Assembly: GCA_002327525.1 (NCBI GenBank)
Contig: DCWG01000086.1
Coordinates: 1 to 6,419, forward strand
Origin: Gammaproteobacteria bacterium UBA2168
GTDB taxonomy: Bacteria > Pseudomonadota > Gammaproteobacteria > Pseudomonadales > Azotimanducaceae
Direction: 5' to 3'
Length of the DNA stretch: 6,419 bases
Of the stretch, positions 1 through 5,496 are shown in pieces. Every line of letters starts with the position of its first letter. The first letter of the stretch is position 1. Below the pieces are notes generated by a model. It ran no database searches, was not told the DNA's origin, and saw only the letters and a list, made by a program, of their open reading frames with translations. A program made the translations under genes and the position numbers.

Positions 1-195
1 CCATGTTTTTGGGGGAAAGGTCACGATAGCTACTGACTGGTTTTCATGGGCCCATGCGATACCGCAGCGCCCTGGCCAGCACGGCACCCGGCCGGCGTCG
101 CTGCGAATTATCGGGCGTGTGTATGTCCGGAGCATCACCGACGACCTGAGAGCGGGTAGACTGCTCCCTCGTGGGAGAACTGCGGAGATGGTAAT
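1..195. other. Upstream region with no recognisable gene; short inverted repeats
   Basis: No recognisable gene lies in this stretch. A 7-base inverted repeat, CGCAGCG at 63-69 and CGCTGCG at 99-105, encloses a GC-rich loop. A tight hairpin, CTCCC at 164-168 and GGGAG at 173-177 with a 4-base loop, lies just ahead of the methyltransferase ribosome-binding site and could form in its 5' leader. I see no convincing -35/-10 pair. On the minus strand the frame is open from about 201 to the left edge, with an ATG at 135-133. The predicted peptide is not one I recognise, so it is not called as a gene. Confidence 0.4.
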
Positions 196-1008
196 TTGGT
201 GTCAGAAGTTGCATTTAGTGAAGATCACAGGAACGCGATCGATGCGGTACGTGAGTTGTACGATGGTGCGGAAGGTGCCCTGTTTGGCCTGATTTTCGGT
301 GAACAGATTCATCTCGGCGGTTTCAATGCATCCACGACACTCGCAGACGATGCGGGGATACGCGGCGGATCCGGGGTCGATCTCTGCTGCGGTTACGGCG
401 CCGGCATGCGCTTGTTGTCCAGATATCGCGACGTCGAGTCGATGATCGGTATCGACATTTCACCTGAAGTTCAGAACGTGGGCCGGCAGCGGTGCGTCGA
501 AGACGGCATCACCAATATCGAGTTCAGATGTGAGGATGCCTGCGCGACCAGTATCGCTTCTTCATCGGTGGACTTCGTGTGGAGCGAAGATGCCTGGTGT
601 TACGTACCCGATAAGGATCTGCTCATCGGCGAGGCGGTGCGAATCGTAAAGCCCGGTGGAGCGATCGCTTTCACGGACTGGGTCGAGGGCAGTGACCTGG
701 CAGCAGGTGAACGCGAGTTTCTGATGGCGGGTATGAGGTTTCCGGGCCTCGAAACCATGGACGGTTATGTGGGTCTCCTGCAGAGCGCTGGTTGTGACGT
801 CGTCCATGCACAAGACACGGGCACGTTCAACCTCCATCTGAAGGTGATTGCCGACATGCTGGATACTCAGTTGCGATGGGACGCTCTGCGAAAGGTTTCT
901 TTCGACGCTGCACAGGTGGATCTCATAGTGGATGGGCTCAAACTCATCGCGGAATGGGGAAATCTCGGCAAAGTGCTGCAGGCGCGCATCGTGGCACGCA
1001 AAAAATGA
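196..1008 (+). CDS. Class I SAM-dependent methyltransferase, similar to sarcosine/dimethylglycine methyltransferases
   Basis: This 270-residue protein should transfer a methyl group from S-adenosylmethionine to a small molecule in the cytoplasm; the substrate is not known. The Rossmann signature is clear: motif I VDLCCGYGAG at residues 61-70, the acidic strand-2 end GIDIS at 85-89, the motif IV region DFVWSEDAWCYVPDKD at 126-141, and VKPGGAIAFTDW at 151-162. The pattern of VWS-D-A followed by VLKPGG-like and FTD segments resembles glycine betaine pathway methyltransferases, which is family resemblance only. The C-terminal third is helical and probably shapes the substrate pocket. The start is TTG at 196, with GGAG at 184-187 eight bases upstream; GTG at 199 is the alternative, with looser spacing. 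The gene stands alone on this strand and converges on the zinc-ribbon gene. Seven cysteines are more than usual for this fold. Confidence 0.9.
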   Translation: MVSEVAFSEDHRNAIDAVRELYDGAEGALFGLIFGEQIHLGGFNASTTLADDAGIRGGSGVDLCCGYGAGMRLLSRYRDVESMIGIDISPEVQNVGRQRCVEDGITNIEFRCEDACATSIASSSVDFVWSEDAWCYVPDKDLLIGEAVRIVKPGGAIAFTDWVEGSDLAAGEREFLMAGMRFPGLETMDGYVGLLQSAGCDVVHAQDTGTFNLHLKVIADMLDTQLRWDALRKVSFDAAQVDLIVDGLKLIAEWGNLGKVLQARIVARKK

Positions 1009-1012
1009 GGGG

Positions 1013-1213
1013 TTAGGGTTTGGGCAGCGTGAACTTCGGAGCGATGGGTTGTGCGAAGGTGTGCTTGGCGAGGATGTCGTATATATGGCCGCAGACATCA
1101 CAGTGTACGACCAAAAACCAGGGCTGACGGGTACGCGAGCGTTCCCGACTTTCCTTGGAGACGATGTGTTCTACGCCTTCTGCCTTGCAGTTGGGGCACA
1201 TCGGCTCCGCCAT
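1013..1213 (-). CDS. Small zinc-ribbon protein of unknown function
   Basis: This 66-residue protein has two CxxC knuckles, CPNC at residues 6-9 and CDVC at 38-41, spaced as in a single zinc ribbon. Between them is a basic stretch (KESRERSRTRQ, 20-30), and a proline- and lysine-containing tail follows. There is no signal peptide or membrane segment. Its ATG shares one base with the cysE stop codon (TGATG on the minus strand), and AGGA lies nine bases upstream, so its translation is probably coupled to cysE. Zinc ribbons of this size can bind nucleic acid or act as protein adaptors, but nothing here decides between these. The two correctly spaced CxxC pairs and the tight coupling to cysE support a real gene. 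Longer frames on the opposite strand in the same place lack any such signature. Confidence 0.75.
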   Translation of the reverse strand: MAEPMCPNCKAEGVEHIVSKESRERSRTRQPWFLVVHCDVCGHIYDILAKHTFAQPIAPKFTLPKP

Positions 1214-2043
1214 CAGTCGAGTTCCTGATCCATACTGAGCGCGGGAATACCGTGGGCGCTGCCGACGATGCGGGCCGGTACCCCGGCAACCGTCACGTGC
1301 GGGGGCACGTCTTCCAGTACCACGGACCCTGCACCCACCTTGGCACCCTCACCGACCTCGATGTTGCCGATGATCTTGGCGCCTGCCGCCAGCAGCACGC
1401 CGCGCCGGATCTTGGGATGCCGATCGCCGGATACTTTGCCGGTACCGCCCAGCGTCACCGAATGCAGAATCGACACGTCGTTCTCGATCACGGCGGTCTC
1501 GCCGACCACAATGCCGGTTGCATGGTCTAGCATGAGGCCGGACCCGATCCTGGCGGCGGGGTGGATGTCGACGCCTAGCGTGACGCTGATCTGATTCTGG
1601 AAGAAACTCGCGAGCGTACGCCGACCGCGGGTCCACAGCCAATGGGCCACGCGATGTGCCTGCAGGGCGTGAAATCCCTTGAAGAACAGAAAGGGAGAGG
1701 ACAGATCCTCGCATGCGGGATCGCGTGCGTAGATGGCGAGCACGTCTATCTCTGCGGCCTGGAGGATGGATGGATCGGCGGCCATCGCTTCCTTGATCAC
1801 GTCGCGAATGAGCATGGTCGGCAGCATGGGGTTGTCCAGCTTGCTCGCCAGCCGAAAGCTCAGGGCGGCGCCGAAGCTGTCGTGATTGAGAATGGTTGCA
1901 TGGAAGTAGCTGCCGAGAATCGGTTCCTCCACCGACTTGGCTCGTGCCTCTTCGCGCATGACGGGCCATAGGTCTCCTGGCTGACGTATGTCCACCTGTA
2001 GAGATGCCGCGTCCGACAACACCTCGCCGTAGCGTTCGTTCAC
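1213..2043 (-). CDS. cysE: Serine O-acetyltransferase
   Basis: CysE transfers acetyl from acetyl-CoA to L-serine, giving O-acetylserine, the committed step of cysteine synthesis, and is normally inhibited by cysteine. The protein has an N-terminal helical domain (about 1-135) and a left-handed beta-helix of hexapeptide repeats (about 150-260). The core is nearly identical to E. coli CysE: MLDHATGIVVGETAVIEND, SVTLGGTGK, GDRHPKIRRG and AGVPARIVG. Equivalents of E. coli Asp143, Asp157, His158, Arg192 and His193 are D159, D173, H174, R208 and H209. The GTG start at 2043-2041 is chosen because GGAGG (2055-2051) lies seven bases upstream, giving 276 residues; a TTG two codons earlier has the same GGAGG only one base away. 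The protein ends in MDQELD, so the terminal tail with isoleucine that E. coli CysE uses to bind CysK is missing. The zinc-ribbon gene overlaps its stop codon. Confidence 0.97.
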   Translation of the reverse strand: MNERYGEVLSDAASLQVDIRQPGDLWPVMREEARAKSVEEPILGSYFHATILNHDSFGAALSFRLASKLDNPMLPTMLIRDVIKEAMAADPSILQAAEIDVLAIYARDPACEDLSSPFLFFKGFHALQAHRVAHWLWTRGRRTLASFFQNQISVTLGVDIHPAARIGSGLMLDHATGIVVGETAVIENDVSILHSVTLGGTGKVSGDRHPKIRRGVLLAAGAKIIGNIEVGEGAKVGAGSVVLEDVPPHVTVAGVPARIVGSAHGIPALSMDQELD

Positions 2044-2050
2044 TCTCAAG

Positions 2051-2055
2051 CCTCC
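2051..2055 (-). promoter_or_regulatory. Shine-Dalgarno site that fixes the cysE start
   Basis: GGAGG on the minus strand sits seven bases before GTG (2043-2041) and one base before the upstream in-frame TTG (2049-2047). Only the GTG has usable spacing, so the shorter 276-residue CysE is preferred. Confidence 0.7.
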
Positions 2056-2081
2056 ACTTGGGCCGGGTACGGGGGCCGATC

Positions 2082-2109
2082 AGACTAACGCCAGAGTTTG
2101 AGAATGCAA
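2082..2109 (-). promoter_or_regulatory. Possible sigma70 promoter for cysE and the zinc-ribbon gene
   Basis: In the 72-base gap between the mocA-like stop and cysE, the minus strand reads TTGCAT (2109-2104), a 16-base spacer, then TAGTCT (2087-2082). Both hexamers match the sigma70 consensus only partly. The location is right for a separate cysE promoter, but read-through from xdhC is equally possible. No terminator hairpin with a T-run is visible in the gap. Confidence 0.3.
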
Positions 2110-2115
2110 GCGGCC

Positions 2116-2715
2116 TCAGGGTGGCGGCGGCAGGTCCAGGTCGCGCAGCACGCCTGCGTCATCCACATCCAGTTCCACCACGTCGGGGAGGTGTCTTCTC
2201 ACGACGCTGCGGGCGCCCTCGTCACCCTGGCAGCGGGTGAGTGTGGCGATGTGCCGGGCCGCGAACCCCACCGGATGCCCAGGCGTACCGCGGTACACGG
2301 GACGCACGATAGCGGTACTGCTCCGGTGTGTGATGTCATCGCGAAGCAACCCCAGGGTCTCGGGACGGATCCATGGCATGTCGGCCAGCGCCACGAACAC
2401 ATAGTCCCAACCCCGAGCTGCGAGAGCACCGGCTGCGAGTGTGTGTCCCATGCCTTGTGTTGCATCAGCGCAAGTGAGGGTCTCGTAGTCGCCCAGAAGA
2501 CCCGCGATCGGGTCGTCTTCGCGTATGACGACGATCAGACGATCGAAAGCGGCGCGGTACAGTTTGGCCGTCGCCAGCACCATGGGACGGCCATCGGGAA
2601 AGGGATGCAGGCGCTTGTCGCTGCCAAAGCGGCGGCCAAATCCGGCAGCCAGCAGTACCGCGCCACCTTTGCGATCGTCAGCCAGCGCTGGTCTCTGCAG
2701 CGCGGAGCGCTTCAC
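2116..2715 (-). CDS. mocA: MocA-like molybdenum cofactor nucleotidyltransferase
   Basis: Enzymes of this family attach a nucleotide, usually CMP from CTP, to molybdopterin. This gives the dinucleotide cofactor used by molybdenum hydroxylases such as xanthine dehydrogenase. From the GTG at 2715 the protein has 199 residues, the family's usual length. Motifs in order are LLAAGFGRRFGSDK (21-34, nucleotide loop; the LAAG form is typical of MocA rather than the LAGG of MobA), QGMGHTLAAG (87-96), ALADMP (109-114, metal-binding Asp), GTPGHPVGF (143-151) and GDEGAR (164-169). It ends soon after DLDLP. The start is uncertain: no ATG lies near the first motif, no clear Shine-Dalgarno precedes the GTG, and a TTG at 2760 would give 214 residues. 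Either start lies inside the 3' end of xdhC in another frame, so translation is probably coupled. Specificity for CTP is inferred from motifs only. Confidence 0.88.
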   Translation of the reverse strand: MKRSALQRPALADDRKGGAVLLAAGFGRRFGSDKRLHPFPDGRPMVLATAKLYRAAFDRLIVVIREDDPIAGLLGDYETLTCADATQGMGHTLAAGALAARGWDYVFVALADMPWIRPETLGLLRDDITHRSSTAIVRPVYRGTPGHPVGFAARHIATLTRCQGDEGARSVVRRHLPDVVELDVDDAGVLRDLDLPPPP

Positions 2716-3685
2716 GCGCCGCAGCCACGCGTCGTTTGCGCACGGCAGTGATCTCGCCAATCACGGCAATGGCAATTTCGGGGGGAGTCTTGCTGCCGAT
2801 AGGCAAGCCGATGGGTGCGTGCAGGCGGGCTATTTCCGCATCGGACAGGTCCAGTGCCGCCAACCGCTCGCGGCGGCTTGCTGACGTGCGCGTCGAACCC
2901 ATGGCGCCGATGTAGAAGGCATCCGACTTGAGCGCTTCCATGAGCCCCATGTCGTCTATCCTGGGATCGTGAGTGAGTGCGACGATAGCCGAGGATGGGT
3001 CGTTGGCGTGCGCGCGCACCGCGTCGTCCGGCATGTCGTTCACAAGGCGTGTGCCGGGAACGGCGAAGTCTTCCAGCAGTTGCTCGCGCGGGTCGCACAC
3101 GCTCACCTCGTAGTCCAGCATTTGAGCTAGCTCCGCCAGATACTTCGACACCATGCCGGCGCCGATGATGAACAGCTGATGGCGGGGACCGTAGGTGTGC
3201 TTCAGCACCTGCGCGCCTTCGTCCCAGCTGAGAGGAGCGTGCTGTTCCACATCGGTGTATGAGAATGTACCGCGCGCGAGATCCACCGAGCGTTCCACCG
3301 TCCGTCGTCGTGCCAGCCGCTGCGCCAGGTGATCGAAGTGCGCACGATAGTCCGGTGTGCTGTGCAGCGGCTCGACGACGATGTACAAGTGCCCTCCGCA
3401 GGGAAGGCCCAGCTTTTCGGTCTCCTCGGCGGTGATACCGTACTGGAAGAACTGGGCATGATCACGCGCGAGTTCACCTGCAGTGAGTTTCTCCAGCAGG
3501 TCATCCTCCACGCATCCGCCGGAAAGCGAGCCCACGATATGCCCGTCCGCATCGCAGGCGAGCAGAGAGCCCACCGGCCGCGGCGAAGAACCCCAGGTCT
3601 GTACCACGGTTGCGAGCCAGCAACGGCGCTCTTCTCGCAGCCAGTGGGCGACCTGGTTCAGAACCTCATTGTCTACTGCTTGCAT
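2678..3685 (-). CDS. xdhC: XdhC/CoxI family molybdoenzyme maturation factor
   Basis: XdhC-type proteins bind molybdenum cofactor, help its sulfuration and insert it into xanthine dehydrogenase-family enzymes in the cytoplasm. The 335-residue protein has both family domains. The N-terminal XdhC/CoxI domain carries GSSPRPVGS (32-40), SGGCVE (55-60, Cys58) and LGLPCGG (92-98, Cys96). The C-terminal Rossmann domain carries LFIIGAGMVSKYLAELA (171-187), LTHDPRIDD (237-245), YIGAMGSTRT (258-267) and HAPIGLPIGSKTPPEIAIAV (289-308). The ATG at 3685-3683 has only a weak Shine-Dalgarno match. The gene overlaps the MocA-like gene by about 38 bases out of phase, and this pairing of cofactor insertion with cofactor nucleotide addition is common. 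No molybdenum hydroxylase subunit gene is in the window, so the client enzyme must lie elsewhere. It is divergent from the rhomboid gene. Confidence 0.93.
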   Translation of the reverse strand: MQAVDNEVLNQVAHWLREERRCWLATVVQTWGSSPRPVGSLLACDADGHIVGSLSGGCVEDDLLEKLTAGELARDHAQFFQYGITAEETEKLGLPCGGHLYIVVEPLHSTPDYRAHFDHLAQRLARRRTVERSVDLARGTFSYTDVEQHAPLSWDEGAQVLKHTYGPRHQLFIIGAGMVSKYLAELAQMLDYEVSVCDPREQLLEDFAVPGTRLVNDMPDDAVRAHANDPSSAIVALTHDPRIDDMGLMEALKSDAFYIGAMGSTRTSASRRERLAALDLSDAEIARLHAPIGLPIGSKTPPEIAIAVIGEITAVRKRRVAAAREALRAAETSAG

Positions 3686-3751
3686 ATCACTGGGGGGCCG
3701 TTAACGTGAGGACAGTTTACTACCAGCAGTCTTATCCTGACACGAAATCGA
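3686..3751. promoter_or_regulatory. Divergent intergenic region between xdhC and the rhomboid gene
   Basis: These 66 bases must serve both divergent genes if each has its own promoter here. They contain an 8-base perfect palindrome, CGTTAACG (3699-3706), a possible operator half or core. A weak rightward pair is AGGACA (3709-3714) and TATCCT (3733-3738), 18 bases apart. No strong consensus promoter is visible, and neither start has a clear Shine-Dalgarno site. Confidence 0.35.
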
Positions 3752-4597
3752 ATGGGATCAGATCCGCGCGTCATACGTGCAGATATCGATAAGGATTTAT
3801 CTTTATTTTCCAGTTACTTATGGAGTAAAGGTATAGTCCACCGTATCTATCGAGAGAGCCACGCCCAGGTGTTGGAAGTCCAGGAAGCATCCGCCGCTGA
3901 GGATGTCAGAGTGGCCTATGAAGCCTGGTGCTCTGGAAAGTTGGTTCTTGAGCGGAGCTCGGTACGCATACCAGTGGCCCCACCGGCGATGACGCGCTTC
4001 CTTGCCTTGCCAGGAGTCTTGTCGGTACTCCTGCTGGCATGGCTTGTATTCGCAGGCATGGCGTTTTTCCCGGAACTGTTCGCCTGGTTCACGTTCGTGC
4101 CCGTGGCAAGTCCGCTGGACGAGACGCTGTCGATCTGGGCCGAGCTCGGCAAACTGAGGGTCTGGCGGTGGATCGCGCCAATCTTCCTGCACTTTACTGC
4201 CCTGCACATCATCTTCAATTCGGTGGTCGTTTATGAGCTCGGCAGGCGGATCGAGTTGCGCGAAGGGGCGGTCAGGCTGTGGCTAGTGGTGCTGGCAACG
4301 GGTACCGTCAGCAATATTTGTCAGTTCATCGCCATCGGCGACTTACCCTTCGGCGGGCTGTCAGGAGTAGCCTATGCGTTGCTCGGCTACGTGATGGTCC
4401 GAGCGCGGCTGCAGCGTGCAGAGGCTGCCTGGCAATTGCCTCCCGGAATCGCGGTGGGTCTGATAGGCGCATCTCTCCTGTTCACGACAGGCATCACGGA
4501 ACCCTTCGGACTCAATATCGCCAACACGGCACACTGGACGGGTTTGGGCGCCGGGGCGGCAATCGCCTGGGTTGGTGCACCTCGCCCCACAGGCTGA
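3752..4597 (+). CDS. Rhomboid family intramembrane serine protease (GlpG-type)
   Basis: Rhomboids cut transmembrane helices of substrate proteins within the inner membrane. The 281-residue protein starts with a soluble domain (about 1-75) resembling the rhomboid N-terminal domain, then six predicted membrane helices: about 83-103, 140-162, 173-195, 201-217, 231-247 and 255-275. The active site is complete. GLSG (202-205) gives nucleophile Ser204, and AHWTGLGAG (260-268) gives His261. HFTALHIIFN (147-156) supplies the oxyanion-side residues equivalent to His150 and Asn154 of E. coli GlpG (here His152 and Asn156). WRW (138-140) and LGRRIE (163-168) also match the family. ATG 3752 is the first possible start after an in-frame TGA at 3707. 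The first 100 bases of the gene are AT-richer than the rest. The DUF2797 gene follows after four bases, pointing to one operon with pepN. Confidence 0.93.
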   Translation: MGSDPRVIRADIDKDLSLFSSYLWSKGIVHRIYRESHAQVLEVQEASAAEDVRVAYEAWCSGKLVLERSSVRIPVAPPAMTRFLALPGVLSVLLLAWLVFAGMAFFPELFAWFTFVPVASPLDETLSIWAELGKLRVWRWIAPIFLHFTALHIIFNSVVVYELGRRIELREGAVRLWLVVLATGTVSNICQFIAIGDLPFGGLSGVAYALLGYVMVRARLQRAEAAWQLPPGIAVGLIGASLLFTTGITEPFGLNIANTAHWTGLGAGAAIAWVGAPRPTG

Positions 4598-4601
4598 AAA
4601 G

Positions 4602-5468
4602 ATGAGCAGCATTGGTGGCGTGATCGTGGGCTTGCGCTACGAGAGGGCAGATACGCTGTCCTGTTCACTCGCGGTTACGATGCTCGAAGGCGAGCGGGTA
4701 GAGAACAATCTGGCTCTAAACCCACTGCTCGGTCTTGGTGTGGAAGTCACTTTCAGCGGTCGCATCGAATGCACACATTGCGCTGCGCGCACGCCCCGTA
4801 GCTACGGTGGTGGCTACTGTTACGACTGTTTCCGCACGCTGGCGCGTTGCGACTTGTGCGTTGTCAGTCCGGACCGGTGCCACTACGATCAGGGAACCTG
4901 CCGTGAGCCCGACTGGGGGCGCGCGTATTGCATGCAACCGCACACGGTATATCTGGCCAACTCATCAGGACCGAAGGTGGGGATCACGCGCCGTGATCGT
5001 GAACTGCACCGCTGGATGGACCAGGGTGCAATACAGGGTCTGCCGATCGCGTACGCTTCCACACGTCGCAGTGCCGGTGAACTGGAAGTGACTCTCGCGA
5101 CCCGTGTGCCGGACCGTACCGACTGGCGGAGACTCACTTCAGGCGACGTGGCGCCGGTGGATCTGACTAGAGTCAGAGACCAACTGCGCGCTGCCTTCGA
5201 GCGGCAGACGCCGGACACGCTCTGGCTCGACGAAGCGCCGGAAACCCGCCTGCGCTACCCTGTGCTGGGCTATGGGAAACCACTCCAGCAGAAGCTGGAG
5301 AACGGACAATCCGTGATTGGCGGGGTACTGCTCGGCATCAAGGGACAGTATCTGCTATTCGATTCGGGTGTGTTCAACGTCGGTCAGCATCGCGGCCATG
5401 AAATCGAGCTGTCGCAGGTGGATGAACCGCGCCGACCCGCTGCCGGCAGACAGCTCGAACTATTCTGA
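4602..5468 (+). CDS. DUF2797 family protein with Cys-rich N-terminal half and C-terminal QLELF
   Basis: This is a family of unknown function. From ATG 4602 the protein has 288 residues; an in-frame ATG at 4572 would lie inside the rhomboid gene, while 4602 has AGG eight bases upstream. Family signatures are QGTCREPDWG (97-106), HTVYLANSSGPKVGITR (114-130), HRWMDQGA (136-143) and DRTDWRRL (171-178). Nine cysteines (57, 60, 73, 76, 83, 86, 93, 100, 110) include three CxxC pairs and suggest zinc binding. The VYLA...KVGIT...R layout followed by an acidic GELE resembles GIY-YIG-type nucleases, which is inference. The last five residues, QLELF (284-288), match the sliding-clamp binding consensus. 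There is no signal peptide or membrane helix, so it should be cytoplasmic. It lies four bases after the rhomboid gene and 28 bases before pepN, so co-transcription is likely. Confidence 0.88.
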   Translation: MSSIGGVIVGLRYERADTLSCSLAVTMLEGERVENNLALNPLLGLGVEVTFSGRIECTHCAARTPRSYGGGYCYDCFRTLARCDLCVVSPDRCHYDQGTCREPDWGRAYCMQPHTVYLANSSGPKVGITRRDRELHRWMDQGAIQGLPIAYASTRRSAGELEVTLATRVPDRTDWRRLTSGDVAPVDLTRVRDQLRAAFERQTPDTLWLDEAPETRLRYPVLGYGKPLQQKLENGQSVIGGVLLGIKGQYLLFDSGVFNVGQHRGHEIELSQVDEPRRPAAGRQLELF

Positions 5469-5484
5469 TCCTTTGGTAATCGAG

Positions 5485-5490
5485 AAGGGG
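5485..5490 (+). promoter_or_regulatory. Shine-Dalgarno site that fixes the pepN TTG start
   Basis: AAGGGG lies six bases before TTG 5497-5499. No ATG is available nearby in frame, and another in-frame TTG at 5473 lies upstream of this site. The chosen start also puts the zinc and GAMEN motifs at exactly the E. coli PepN residue numbers. Confidence 0.75.
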
Positions 5491-5496
5491 ATACGC

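Noticed and set aside
2..292. A plus-strand frame open from the left edge to TGA 290-292
   Set aside because: It runs about 97 bases into the methyltransferase gene in another frame, and the peptide shows no family features, so it is probably chance.
562..1101. A 179-codon minus-strand open frame
   Set aside because: It is antisense to the methyltransferase, overlaps the zinc-ribbon gene in another frame, and shows no motif.
2098..2751. A 217-codon plus-strand open frame
   Set aside because: It is antisense to the MocA-like gene, which carries five family motifs in order.
3780..3850. The AT-rich 5' part of the rhomboid gene as foreign DNA or a promoter
   Set aside because: The translation through this stretch fits a rhomboid N-terminal domain in frame, and there are no repeats or mobile-element ends, so it is ordinary coding sequence.
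4572..4601. ATG 4572 as the start of the DUF2797 protein
   Set aside because: It lies inside the end of the rhomboid gene and would add ten residues with no ribosome-binding support. ATG 4602 directly follows the rhomboid stop and has AGG at suitable spacing.
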